A stretch of DNA of 64,000 bases from the NCBI GenBank assembly GCA_023055355.1, contig JALJCS010000028.1, positions 8,556,418 to 8,620,417 of the forward strand, given 5' to 3'. The notes below the pieces were generated by a model. It worked only from the letters and a program-made list of their open reading frames with translations. It had not been told where the DNA came from and ran no database searches. Origin of the DNA: Agelaius tricolor (lineage: Eukaryota > Chordata > Aves > Passeriformes > Icteridae). Of this stretch, positions 1 to 12,482 are shown piece after piece. How positions within the stretch are numbered: position 1 is the first letter of the stretch; every line of letters starts with the position of its first letter. The translations under genes and the position numbers were made by a program.

Positions 1-2135
1 CACTTCCAGCCAAGTTCACTCTGATTCAAAGGCCAGCTCAGCATATGTGAGGAGCAGTCAGCAAGTAATAAATGTGAGCAGAGCCGTGTGTGTTATCTCA
101 GGGGAGAGGCTGGAGGAGGCAGGAGCAAACTGCCTTAATCCCTCAAGTGCTGCCTGCATTTAATTAGCTCCCAGTTGCTTGGGCAACTGGCACCCAGTGA
201 ATTTTGCTGCAGTGTTTTGGAAGTAGCTCTGGGGTGGGGTTTGTGTTTCAGAACCCACTCCCTGCCAGGACATCCTCACTGCTCTTCTTCCCCTGCTCCT
301 GCTCACGTGCAGGGATGGGAACTTCACAGGCAGGAGCCTTCAAAGCTGAGCTTTTACAGGGGAAAAAAAAAAAAACTTCAGTGCATCACATCCCTAATAA
401 ATCATGTAATTTGTTTTGCTGTCTTTGGCTGCTGAGGGATCACAGGTTTTCATTTGGAAGAACAAGGAGATATGGTAACCCCAGTTTGTTATTGTGGGAA
501 GAAAAGAAGGTCTTGAAAGGCTTTCCTTGGCCAGAGGTGGATCAAACACTGCTCTGAACAGTTCATGGTGCTCTGCTCAGTCTGGTGTCTCCTCCACTAC
601 AGGCTGCAGGTTGCTTTATTAAACATTTCATGTTGTTTCAGAGCTGTTAGTGGTGTCTAACCTTAAAGCTTCACCTTGAAAATACAGTCAGGAGTTTCAT
701 ATGGCTTCATTTCAGGAAAACAGCCTCCATTGGGAGGGTGTTTTCAGTAGGAGACATGGCTTCTGTGATCTTCATTTGCATGTCATGGAGTATTAGTGTG
801 TCATTATGAGAACTGGGAAGGTTTTCCTTTTTTTTTTTTTTTTTCCAATTTTATTTATATTTATTATGTGTGCAAGACCACAAACCCAAACTGCTGCCTG
901 AGGACCTGTGCCATGTCCTGGTTTTGCTGGTGCCAAGTGATGGGGTGTGGTGGTACCACAGCATGAACAAGGCCACCCATTTCCCGTGTAGCTTAGTGCT
1001 TATTTGCATTGGTTACTCTGTGCTTAATGGCTTAAGCTCTTACTCTGCAGCCTTGTTCTCTCAGCAGCTTACAAGATCAGCCCCAAATGCAGGATCCAGC
1101 TCGTGCTGCCCCAGCAGCTCCTGCCTGAGCCACCCTGCAGTTCAGAGCCCTGCCAGCAGAAATGATATTAATGTCTGAAGCGTGACCACAGCCAGAAGTT
1201 ATTTCATGCAGTGTTAAAGTATTTCCTCTTGGTGTAGATTAGAAGCAGATTAATCACTCGGAGCATTTCTTAATATTTTTTTTTTCCCCTCTTCTCATGG
1301 AAGATGGGGCCAGTGGTGAAGGCCCTTGCAGTGGGTAGCTGGGCACTGATGGGGTCACTGCTGTAGCAGAGGTGTTGCTGTTTGAACATAATTTTATAGA
1401 GTTGAAACACCCAATCTGTGAGAGCTGACAGCTGGCCCTTTTTTAAAAAATACTCTTAATACTTAATATGAAAAAATAGTGCTTAAAATGTGCTCAGGAA
1501 GTGGTCTGGTTGTAGCCCAGGAGCAGTGATGTGGCTGCAAAGAAGGTGAATTTGTCAGTTGTCTTTGAAACCATGTTCTCTTTTTTTAGAAGGAACCTTT
1601 GTGACTTCCAGAAAAGCAAACCAGACTGAGGGGAAAAGGCTGTGAAAGTCAGTGCAGTGAGCAGCCACTGGGGGCCCTGGGGCACTGGAAATTGGGGTTG
1701 GTGGGGTTGGGCAGCGTGGGCTCCTTTGGGAAGCTCACCTCGGGCAGAGCGATGTGTGAGAGACTCTGAGATGCAGCTCTGGGGTGAAAATATGTTGGAA
1801 GTCAAAGGCTGACATTGACAGCTTTGGTTTCTCTCACTTAAGGTCATGCAGGAGCTCATATGATCCCTGGAAACACAGACCCTCTTTGCAAATACCTTTT
1901 AACACGTGTTTGGAGCCCTTCAGCAGGAGCCTGGGGGATGAGGAGCTCTTGGGTAGGGCTGCTGCTGGCCAAGTGCTTTTTCAGGGGTGTTCCTTTGTCT
2001 GACAAGTTTGTGCTTACTCCTCCTCCTTGCACAGGACAGTGTCTGTTTGCTTTTCAAATCATTTTCCTGCTGCCTCATGGCAGAACCTGCTCGTGCAGCA
2101 GAGATTACAGATCAGAGGTCAGCCTTGCCCCAGCC

Positions 2136-2252
2136 AGGTTTTACTGCTTTAAATACTGGATATTTCTGTGTCTGAGGTTTTACTGCTTGAAATTCTGGGT
2201 GTTTCTGTGTTTGAGGATTTACTGCTCTAAATGCTGGGTATTTGTGTTTTCT
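2136..2252 (+). repeat. 39-bp tandem repeat, 3 copies
   Basis: Copies begin at 2136, 2175 and 2214 with aggttttactgc or a close variant, giving an exact 39-bp period. Because 39 is a multiple of three, the open frame here shows a repeated 13-residue aromatic and Cys-rich pattern. This is a repeat artefact and not a protein. Confidence 0.85.
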
Positions 2253-5200
2253 GTGCGTGCAGGAAAGGAAGCCAGGTGTAATTGAATCCATCTCAGTTGT
2301 TAAGGCTCTGAGCTGATGAGGAACAGGCTGCAGCCAGGCTCTAATGTGAGACAGGGCTCAGGCCTGCATTTCACACATGAATAAGCACACTTAATCTCCT
2401 GATTAGAGCAGCCAGGCTCTGCCCTGGGCTGGGCAGCAGCTCTGACGTCTGCTCTGTCATTAACCAAAATAAGCTGCTCCTTGGAGAAATGAGACCAATG
2501 GCTGAAATTAAAGGCAGCTTCTCCAGACAGAAATATCATCTGTCTTCATGCTTATGCATCAAGTGTTTTAAAACAGTGGGCAAGAAAAAGCGTCCTCTTA
2601 ATATCTCTTGCTCATCCTGATAACCTTGTGCCATCCTCTGCCCTTTGGCTGGGAGCAGGATTGCTCTGTTTCCTCTGGTAGGGAATTTTATGGAGCATTT
2701 CAGTGGCACAGCTTTAGTCTTACAGATAGGCTCTAAATCTCAGGATGCTGCTTTCTTTAGAGAGAAATAGCTTTAATTATAGGCACGTTTCCCTGGGAGT
2801 GTCTGGCCAGGCAGCTCGTGGTGGAGCCCACCCTGCAGTTACTCTTCCCTTTTGAGAAGCTCAGATGCACAAGTGTGTCTGCAGTTAAATAAAACAGCTC
2901 ATGTGGCTGAAGAGCAGAGGTTTTGCCTTTCCTGCTCAAAGGGGTTTTCCAAAAATAACCTGATCTAGTTCTCTTTGGGGTGATTTAAATAACTATAGTT
3001 TGAAGCTTTCTGGAGGATGAAAGGATTGCGGGGGGACAGCTGAGTGTTCAGCCATTTAAAAATGAAACATCCAGTGGGGGAAAGCTCAGCTAAAAACATG
3101 CAGGGAGGGACAGTTTGGTAGATATTTGTAGACATGTTCCAGAGATGGAGGCACCAAAATAAAATTTAGAATGGAGACTGGAATGAGTTGAGAGCTGGAG
3201 ATGGGTCGCACTTGCAGGGCAGCAATGGGCTGGCTCTATAAACACACACAAAAGTGAGTGTGGTCAGTATCGTGCAGAATTCACTTTTGTCTTAAAAAAC
3301 GTGACCTGCAGGCAGCAAAGGGTGATATCCTGGTGGCTTCAGTAATCAGGCATGCCATAAAACCAGGGCTGTTCTAAGAGGGACACGTGGTCCTGTTCCA
3401 TGGAGGGATTCTCTCCTGTTACCATTGGCTTGGCTGTTACTGTGTGCCAGGAATTTCTCTTTATGCTTTGATTTCTTTGTTGGTATTTCCCAGATCTGAA
3501 TTTACAGCACTTTGGAGTGTTTTTATTTCACCTATTTTAGTAACAATACTGCAGACTTCTCTTTTTTTGCCACAGACTTGCCTGTCAGGAAATCCATCTG
3601 CATGCTTTTTCAGGCTTTACCCTTGTTGCTTCTCAAAGTCTGTCTATCTGTTCAAAATAATCTGCTGTGTACAACAACAAGTTTTTGTTCGACTTTTTTT
3701 CCCCCCTGTTTTAAATGTTAAGCAACCTCATAATGCAGATGTTTTCGTGGTTCCAAATGACTTCAGGTTCCCCAGAGAATTGTTTTTGTTTTAACAGCAG
3801 CTTCTGCAGGTCCTATGGGTCTGTTCTCCCCTAACAGGGGAGTTATCCTGCAGTATAGGAGGGAGTTATCCCACATTATCTGGTCATTTTTTAAAGTTCT
3901 GGTTTTTAATGGTGTGATGGGATGGCTGCTCCACAATGCTCAGCCCTGTGTTGTGGTAATCACTTCCATTAAGGCTGAATGACTTCAGAGCAGGGTAAAT
4001 ACACTGCTCATATTTATTGTCTGTTTGCTGCCGTGTGTTGTGAGTACAGAGGCCATTAGAGCAGCTCTGGAATGACAGGAGGAGCTCGGAGCAGCCCCTT
4101 CAGGGCACGGATCAGTGCAGTGGGCTGGGAGTGAGGGCTGTGCCGCCCTCCTGCCCCTGCAGCTGGGCTCTCTCTGCTCCTGGCTCACCCCAGAGCCCCC
4201 TTGGGGATGGGCTGGAGCTGGGAAGGGTTTGGGGTGCTGTGTGTGTGTGTCACAGCCGGGTGACACCTGAGCAGCAGCCCCGTCCCTGTCCCTGTCCCAG
4301 TGAGTGTGCAGGCTGCCCTGCTGCTCCTGCCCTCCTCACCAGGCACTAATGGCACAGAAAGCCTGGCCAATTGATCTGCTCGTTTTGGCAGCGCAGAAAC
4401 TTTCTAAGGCTGCATTGATTTTATGTTGCTGCTCTTGAGCCAGTGTGGAGAGAGAATGTGGCTTATTTGGGATGGCATTCCTTTCATGGCAGCCTGTGTG
4501 TGAAACTGTCTGAAGGCAGGTGGTGGCACTTCACTGCTGTGGATGTGGTGCAGAAAGTGCCCATCCATTTCTGGAGGAGGCAGGAGCTGATCTGTTCACT
4601 CCAACCCTCACTCCCAGCCCTTCAGTCTGCTCTGTGCTCAGAGCTGACTCCTGCAGAATTTCACTCCCAGTCCTCACTGAATTCCTGACCTCTCACAAAT
4701 AGAAAGTTGTTCTGCTTGTCCTCCCTATGCCCATTAGAATAACACAAAGGGAGATGTTAATTCGCTGTCTTGGGTCCTTAAAAATCCTCAGGATTGCCTG
4801 GTATTCCCTGGCAGTTTCCTCCTGAGAGGGTGGCTGCAGACACAGCAATAACCTGGCCCTGTTCTCTCCTAAGTGCTGGGGTGTTTGTGCAGTGGGAAAT
4901 CTTGCTTTGCCTGTTCCTTTGAGCTGTGCAGCATCAGGGTTGTGTTGAATAGAGGGCCTTAGGATCCTCTTTGAGGTGTCAGCCTGCCTGTCTGGAGTGT
5001 CCCTGGAGTGTCCCACAGCCCCTGGCCCTGGTGATGCCACCATGCCCAGCCAGGGCTGCGGCAGTGTGGCTGGAATGTGCAGGGGAGCTGAGCCCTGGCT
5101 CAGAAACGTGAGATCTGCTGTTGGCTGTGCTCGGGTCAGGCTGGGTAAACAGCAGAGGGGCAGGGGAGGTCAGTGCCTGTCATGGGAAACACCTGGGGCT

Positions 5201-7907
5201 GAGTGCCTGCAGTGGCAGAGACCTCCCAGCCCCGAGGGCTGGTGGAGCAGGGCTGCCCCTGCCCTGGGGACGGTGGGCACACAGCACAAGGGAGCAAACC
5301 CCCTTCAATTCATGCACTGGCAGGGCTCACAGGGCTGGGGAATGGAAAATGGAACTCACCCTGAGCCGTGCTGGCCACAGCCTGCCAGGGCTGGGTTTGT
5401 GTTATAAACTCCAAACAGGAGATAAGGGAAACACCTGATAAGAGGCACATCAATCACCGGAGAGACTCCTCAGGGCTTTTTAAGACTTGAAACAAATCTT
5501 TTTTTCCCAGGAGGGTCCCAGACTTGTCCCATTCCAGAATAGGCAGTGGGACCCCTTCAGCACCCACTGGGCACCAGTAGGATTGGCACAGAGGAGGAAA
5601 ATGAACATTTTTACTGACTGGGGCATTCATGTTCTGGGGAAAATTCTGTGTGTGTGTCTGTGTACTGCTGGCAGGGAGAGATCTGTGTTCTGGCTCTGTG
5701 TGTGGTGGCTGGTTGGAAAATTCTGTAGGTAAACCCAGCAGGATCTGGATTTTCAACGTTGGGGTGAGTGTCTTTAGTACAATCTCACCCCAACAGTGAA
5801 AAATTGTCTAAGAACCGTGGGGTAAAACTCTTACTGTATTTCCTCTTCCTTTTTTCTTAATTTTGCCCCCTTTTCCCTGCCCTCCTCTGCTGGTGTCTGA
5901 GCTTGCCCTCAGCCTGCCCTGCTGGGTGTGCTGCTGGGAGATGATGATGGACCCTGGAGTGGGGAATATTCTGAGGGATGTCCCACATGAGCTCCTCATG
6001 CACTTGGTCCCTCTGAGTATCTGCAGCTCCCATTTGCTGTGGCGAGCAGGAGATAGGGGAGGAATGTGGGAGGAAGTTGATAACAGATGTTCCCAGCCTC
6101 CCCTGAGAGCTGGAGGTTAAAGGTGTGTGGCTGCCCCGCAGCTAATGAGCTTTAGCAGGGTGGAAATGCCCAAATTCCCCTGCTCTGAGCTGGGTCTGAG
6201 GGCCTGAGCTCCTGGATTCCTGGAGTTCAGCTCTGCTTCCATTCTAATTTGTGTCATTTTTCACAAATGATCTCAGGGCTTTTCTTAAAGGAGTTCTTAA
6301 AACCTTATAAATATATGGGGAAACCTTTATGGGCTGTTTTCTCTGTTTCCTTTTTTTTTTTTTTTGGTTTTTCTTTTTTTTTTTTGGGTTTTAATCCCTT
6401 GCACTTAAACTGAGTTAAAATTCTCCCTTGACATCAAAATTAGAAAAAGCTCTGTGGCAGGAACTCTAGCAGTGGCAGCACATAGTTCCTTTAATCTGGC
6501 ATTTGCTGAAAACAGTGCCTTTTTATCTGGCAATATGAGACTAAAGGCTTACAGAAGAATGGTCCTGTTGTGTTTATTAAGACTGGTAACACATGACCAA
6601 ACAAATCCTGTTAAAAGATTTATCTGTCTAGCTTAAATAAGAAAAAAGAGCTCTTCTCCATATTTTTAGCTGCCCTGCATTCTGAGATGCCTTCCTGTTA
6701 CAGTCCCGTAGCATTTCTGGTGGAGTTGCTTTCACGTTGTCTTTAAAACCTGACTCTTTAATTCTGGTTAAGAGGTTTAAGTGCTTAACGTGCAGAGTGG
6801 TGCTCTATGTGCCTTTTGCTCTGGCAGGGGTTTCCAGGTGTGTGACCTGCTGTGGAGCAGGTCACTTGTGGGGGCAGCCATGTCCTCCTCTCCAGGCTGG
6901 GACTGGAGTGTGACAAGGGTTTTGTGGCTGTAAAAAGAGTCGAAACTTTAATTGGAACTAGATTGAAAATGCTGGGGGGTGGGTGTGGGGAAATGAACCA
7001 GGTGAATATGGGGTAATGATCAGTTGAAAATAATGGTTATGAACTTCTGCACTTGAGATTATTAGATGAAGTTAAAGGTTAAATCGTGCCTGCTGGATTT
7101 CTCCAAAATCCTGGTGGGAAATTCTTGCTTCCTCATCACTGGAAACCTGAGCATTTTAACAGGAATATCAACATCTGAATATGATGGGATGTGGTCAGTA
7201 TCTGCATTTTCTGCTCCAAAGCAGAGAACAGGAGACTTTAGTGAGTAACTCTGCAAACACATTTTTGGCTCGTGTTTGATCTCTAAACAATTCAGGATAA
7301 AAAAGACCTTGCAAGTCTGACAGCAGAGTGGGTGGAGATCAAGAAAGTTATCCCAGAGTGCATTTAATAAACTTATTGAAATGGCCAGATCCTGAGGCTC
7401 CAGTTAGAAAACAACACCAAAAAGGTCTTGGGGTGTGATTGCAGTGAAATAAACTGCAGTCTTTCCTCAGGTTTTTCAACTTGCATTGAGCAAAATAAAG
7501 GACAGGGGCTGTTCTCCCTCTTCTTTGTATGGCACACTGAGCTGTTGTGATGTGATGGTTCCCTTTGAGCTTCCATGGCTTGTTCCTGGGATGGATTCCC
7601 CGTGGGGGAGAGTGAATTACCCAAGGCAGTGATTGCCCTGCAGCCCCTGGTGCTGTGCCCAGGCTGGGCTGGGGCGAGGGAGAGGAGCAGCTGCTTGGAG
7701 AACCAGCAGCTGCCAGGGAAAATGCCCAGAAAGCCAAGGGCCAGAGCTTGGCCAGCCCCACTGCAGATTTTAGCGCTGCCCTAATCCCAAATCCAGCACC
7801 TGTGTGATTGCTGCCCAGGGATGTGTGAGCCCAGGCTACTGCAGGGAGCAGAGAAAGCTCCCAGTGCTTCTGTGGTTTCTGGCATGGTGCTTTGGGCTCC
7901 TTTGTCC

Positions 7908-8456
7908 ATTCCTCATTGCACAGAGAGTGGCACAAGTGCTCATTCCTCATTGCACAGAGAGTGGCACAAATGCTCATTCCTCGTTGCACAGAGAGTGGCA
8001 CAAATGCTCATTTCTCATTGCACAGAGAGTGGCACAAGTGCTCATTTCTCATTGCACAGAGAGTGGCACAAATGCTCATTCCTCATTGCACAGAGAGTGG
8101 CACAAGTGCTCATTCCTCATTGCACACAGAGAGTGGCACAAGTGTTCCATTCCTCGTTGCACAGAGAGTGGCACAAATGCTCATTTCTCATTGCACAGAG
8201 AGTGGCACAAATGCTCATTCCTCGTTGCACAGAGAGTGGCACAAGTGCTCATTTCTCATTGCACAGAGAGTGGCACAAGTGCTCATTTCTCATTGCACAG
8301 AGAGTGGCACAAATGCTCATTTCTCATTGCACAGAGAGTGGCACAAATGCTCATTCCTCATTGCACAGAGAGTGGCACAAATGCTCATTCCTCGTTGCAC
8401 ACAGAGAGTGGCACAAATGCTCATTCCTCATTGCACAGAGAGTGGCACAAGTGCTC
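7908..8456 (+). repeat. 34-bp minisatellite, 16 copies
   Basis: Sixteen units contain the core gagagtggcaca at a 34-bp spacing. Two units are lengthened by an extra CA or ACA. The main variants are cattcctc versus catttctc and cacaagtg versus cacaaatg. The units lack stop codons in all three + frames, so three long overlapping open frames appear. They are the same peptide in cyclic order because 3 x 34 bp equals 34 codons. Confidence 0.95.
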
Positions 8457-9810
8457 AGCCCACTCAGCAGCTGGAATGGTGAGTGGTGTTGAGTCAGCAG
8501 AGGAGTTTTCCTAGGGCTCACATTTTGGTAAAGAGTGATCAGGCAGCTTCCTGTTCTGTGGTGGGTGAAGAAGGAATGTGTGAGATGTGGATTTTTCCTG
8601 GTACAGCTCACTCTGAAAGTTCTGGAGTGCTTTATTCCTAGACAAAAGTAGTCAGTGCTTCATGGTGATGTTAGTTTAATCCTGCCAAATCTTTTGAAGT
8701 TGAGTATTTGGAGTGAAATCGACTTGGAAATGTGATATATTTATGTAGGAAAGCAGTGGCTGTGAAAATTATTTTTTATGGGATCCCTGAAATGGGAGCT
8801 GGGAGGAAAGTGGCCATTGGAGTGGAAATTTCACAGCTGAACAGGCTGAGCAAAGTGTGGCACACACTGCCTCTTGCACAGCCTTCCAGTAAATGAAATA
8901 ATCTGAACGTGGTGTTTGTTTATTCAGCGTTACTCCTCTGTGCAGAACCGTGTTGTGCAAAGAAAATAAACCCAGGAAAAAGGATCCCCATAGCAATTGT
9001 AATGAAAGCACTGCAGGCTGGTGTGGAGTGCTTCACCCAGCAGGCTCCCAGGGTCTGCTGTGCTGGCAGCCTCAGGACAGGCCCCACTGCTGCAAACTGC
9101 TGCACTTGGCATTTGCTTTCTAATGAAAGTTTAGCAAGGAGCAGCCTGCTCTGGAATTGGGGCTTTCTCAGAGCTGTTTGCACAGCTCTGGCTCCTTGAG
9201 ACTTACACAATACGAGGTGGAGCTCAGAGTGTTTTAGATGCAGGTAAAATAGGGATGCATTATCTGTCAGCTACTAATCAACTTTTTTATTTGTCCTTAA
9301 GACAGGAACTTTAAAATCATTTTTCCTTGAAGCTTAGAGGTGTGGGGAAGTTGCCACCTTCTTAGCTCTTCATCCTGAGGCTTCAAGGAGAAGCCCTGGA
9401 GCTGGCCAGGTTTTAAACTTGCTCCTTCTGTCATTTACTACCCATCCTCAATAATGAAATGGTGACTGATGGGGATTTTTTAAACTGGAGGTGATTTAAA
9501 GGGAAAAAAAAAATGGACATTTTGCACTTGCCAGTCCAAGGAAGGTGCTTGTGCTGCAGCTGTGCCACAAGAGGGGTGTGATCCTTTCACTGAGGTGATC
9601 TTTGTATGAGCAGCAATAGGAAAAACCCCAAGCTTTGCTGCTGGGGAATTCCCTCCCCTCTGGAACTGTAGGAGTTTTGTCCCTGAATCCCTGCAGGCTC
9701 TCAGCATTCCCTGGCAGGTCTCTGAGGTGTTCTCCCCTGCCATCAGTTCCATCACATGCCCTGGGAGCTGTCAGAGCTGCTGGGGGCACAGCAAACAGCA
9801 TCATGTCCTA

Positions 9811-10043
9811 CCTGCCTTCACTTCCTCCCCTGCCTTCACTTCCTCCCCTGCCTTCACTTCCTCCCCTGCCTTCACTTCCTCCCCTGCCTTCACTTCCTCC
9901 CCTGCCTTCATTTCCTCCCCTGCCTTCATTTCCTCCCCTGCCTTCATTTCCTCCCTGCCTTCATTTCCTCCCTGCCTTCATTTCCTCCCTGCCTTCATTT
10001 CCTCACCTGCCCTCATTTCCTATCTGCCTTCATTTCCTTCCTG
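9811..10043 (+). repeat. 18-bp pyrimidine-rich minisatellite
   Basis: About 13 units of cctgccttcacttcctcc occur, drifting to cattt and losing bases toward the right end. The + strand is nearly all pyrimidine apart from single G and A positions. The Ser/Pro/Leu-rich open frames over it are repeat artefacts. Confidence 0.92.
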
Positions 10044-11206
10044 AGGCCAGGCACAGCCTCACAGCAGCAGCAGCAATTTGTCTCTTCTGTTTGTCCCTCT
10101 TTTCTGTTTGTCCCTCTCTTCTGTTTGTCTCCTCTGCTGCTCCCTCTGCTCCAGGAGCAGCAGGGACAGGAACATTGAGGGCTGAGATCTCTGTAGGACT
10201 GAAGGAATTTCCAGTGCACGGGATCAGGGACTCCTCAGCTGACTTCTCAAAAATCAAACCAGCCTTTTCCCCTCTCTCTGATGTGGTTTCAAAAGCCTAA
10301 TGCATGAGCAATCAATGTTCTCAGGTCCCTGCCTTTCAGACATCCTACACCGTGGGCTCATTCTGAGTTGCACCATGTAGTAGCTTCCTGGAAACTGAGG
10401 AACTGGATGTGGGCAGATTCAGCATTATTGGTGAATTAGGGAAAAAAAAAAAAGATAATTTACCTTTGTGAGTTGAATGCCTCCTTTTTGAAATATCCTC
10501 CTTTCATGAAAGGTCCTGTTTTTATATATGGAAAAGCAGATTTTGTTAGTGCTGTTGTAACTCCTGTGGTTTGGTTCGATTTCAATTAATTAATTCCTGT
10601 AATCTGTGGATTACAGGTTAGCTCTATTTTTGGCAAAGCAGGAAAGGGGCAGGACTTGCTAACAGATTGCCCTGGACGTGGCAGATGGCATCCCTTACCC
10701 TGCACCAGCTTTGTAGGGCATGGCTTGTGAGTGGTGCTGAGATGTGAAACAACACTGCCATTTGCTCAACTCCCTCATTTGCTTCCAGAGGAGAGCTGGG
10801 GACTCTTCCTCTTTGCACTTGTCCTCTCTTCAGTGTTTGATGGGGTTTGTTTTTGGCACTGGCATGCTCCCTGTTAGCTCCAGCTGTAGAGTGGTACCTG
10901 TTCTCAGTGGGCACTGCCCATCCCAGAAGTTATGATGTGTTTGCAGCCAGCTGAAGAATTTTTTTAAGGAATTGAGGGATCTTTTTTGAGGATGGAGGGA
11001 GCTTCAAACATTTCACAGAAATGGTAACTTCAGTGTCTGGAAGTCTTCAAAAGGCCTCTTTGTATTTTACTGCTTGTGCTTTCCACACCGAATTGCTTTA
11101 GGATGTGGGGTTTTGTTGGGTTTTAATTTTTATCTTAAGGAATTGAAGGAATTTGGAATACTAACATGGGCTTTTTCCCTCTTTTCTCTCCCCTCACCTC
11201 CTCAAG

Positions 11207-11352
11207 AACCTTTTTAAAACGCCGGGGTTGCTGGAGTGGTTGAATTTTTCCTGGCTTTGCGTGAGAAATTCAGAAGACTGAAGCCCAGGCTCACTGTCTA
11301 CCTTTCACGGAGGCCCAGCCGTGAGAGGACAGAAGAAGGCACGTGGCGAATC
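11207..11352 (+). other. RERE: RERE exon A, 5' UTR part
   Basis: The exon begins after a long pyrimidine tract ending ctcaag at 11201-11206. An in-frame TAA lies at 11215-11217, and no ATG occurs before 11353, so this part is untranslated leader. An upstream GTG at 11236 is in frame with the CDS but is not a plausible start in a vertebrate mRNA. Confidence 0.85.
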
Positions 11353-11683
11353 ATGACGGCGGACAAGGAGAAGGACAAAGAGAAGGAGAAGGACAGGGAC
11401 AGGGACCGGGAGCGGGACAAGGAGCGCGACAAGCGGGACAAGGCGCGCGAGAGCGAGAGCTCGCGGCCCCGGCGCAGCTGCACCCTGGAGGGAGGCGCCA
11501 AGAACTACGCGGAGAGCGAGCACAGCGAGGACGAGGACAACGACAACAACAGTGCCACCACCGAGGAGTCGGCCAAGAAGAGCAAGAAGAAACCCCCCAA
11601 GAAGAAGTCGCGCTACGAGAGAACCGACAACGGCGAGATCACGTCCTTCATCACCGAGGATGACGTGGTGTACAGGCCTGGAG
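11353..11683 (+). CDS. RERE: RERE exon A: N-terminus (residues 1-110)
   Basis: This exon encodes the start methionine and residues 1-110 plus the first base of codon 111. The ATG at 11353 has A at -3 and is the first in-frame ATG after the TAA at 11215. Residues 5-37 are a highly charged run of Lys/Asp/Glu/Arg dipeptides. Around residues 57-68 is an acidic Ser/Glu/Asp/Asn block, and around 75-87 a Lys/Pro-rich basic block that could be a nuclear localisation signal (inference). The end, [10 protein letters not shown], begins the BAH domain. The donor is GAG|GTAAGG at 11683/11684. The exon is CpG-rich compared with its flanks. Identity follows from the close match to known vertebrate RERE N-termini. 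Confidence 0.97.
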
Positions 11684-11820
11684 GTAAGGGGCAGCCTGAG
11701 GTGGCATCATGCTCCAATGGCATCATCCTAAAGCTGCATTGTCCTAAAGTGACATCATGCTTAAATGACATCATTTTCAAATTGCATTGGTCTCATTTGG
11801 TGCTGGCTCTGGTGGCCCAG

Positions 11821-12482
11821 GGCTGCTCAGGGTGCTCCTGGGAGCTGGAGTTATCCCTGTCCAGGGGACTCAGTGTGCTCCTGGGAGCTGGAGTTATCCC
11901 TGTCCTGGGAGCTCAGTGTGCTTATCCCTGTCCAGGGCTGCTCAGTGTGCTCCTGGGAGCTGGAATCACTCCTGTCCAGGGGACTCAGTGTGCTTATCCC
12001 TGTCCAGGGCTGCTCAGTGTGCTCCTGGGAGCTGGAATCATCCCTGTCCAGGGGACTCAGTGTGCTTATCCCTGTCCAGGGAGCTCAGTGTGCTCCTGGG
12101 AGCTGCAGTTACTCCAGTCTTGGGGGGCTCAGTGTGCTTATCCCTATCCAGGGCTGCTCAGTGTGCTCCTGGGGACTGGAATCACCCCTGTCCTGGGTAC
12201 TGCTTCTGGGAGCTGGAATCACCCCTGTCCTGGGTGCTGCTCTTGGGAGCTGGAATTACCCCATCCTGGTGGGCTCAGTGTGCTCCTGGGAGCTGGAATC
12301 ACCCCTGTCCTTGGGTGCTGCTCCTGGGAATTTGGAATTACCCCATCCTGGGGGGCTCAGTGTGCTCCTGGGAGCTGGAATCACCCTTGTCCTGGGTGCT
12401 GCTCCTGGGAGTTTGGAATTACCCCTTTTCTGGTGGCTCAGTGTGCTCCTGGGGACTGGAATTAGCCCATCCTGGGGAGGCT
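11821..12482 (+). repeat. Compound minisatellite just after exon A
   Basis: Units built from ctcagtgtgctcctgggagc and a tail such as tggaatcacccctgtcc are repeated many times with variable length, giving a compound 35-75 bp period. The array begins about 140 bp after the exon A donor. Open frames across it are Ser/Trp/Leu/Cys-rich artefacts that run on from the exon A frame by read-through into the intron. Confidence 0.9.

Larger units (their letters stand above)
1..11206 (+). other. RERE: Intron upstream of the start-codon exon
   Basis: No exon or gene is recognised here. The stretch ends in a strong pyrimidine tract and AG at 11205-11206. It holds three tandem arrays (2136-2252, 7908-8456, 9811-10043), T-rich runs near 828-845 and 6350-6388, and two small perfect inverted repeats (5758-5794 and 10596-10617). 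A short 5' UTR exon in this stretch cannot be excluded by eye. Confidence 0.8.

Noticed and set aside
7908..8456. CRISPR-like array (regular 34-bp repeats)
   Set aside because: There are no unique spacers between repeats, and the context is an animal intron. It is a minisatellite.
7804..8514. Three overlapping long open frames of about 200 codons
   Set aside because: They are translations of one 34-bp tandem repeat, with no splice structure or homology.
11236..11352. N-terminal extension of RERE from a GTG at 11236
   Set aside because: The frame is open, but GTG is not a usual vertebrate start. An in-frame TAA lies just upstream at 11215, and the ATG at 11353 gives the known RERE N-terminus.
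11684..12465. Continuation of the exon A frame into a 409-codon protein
   Set aside because: It reads through a consensus donor into a minisatellite. The known protein continues in exon B at 19603.
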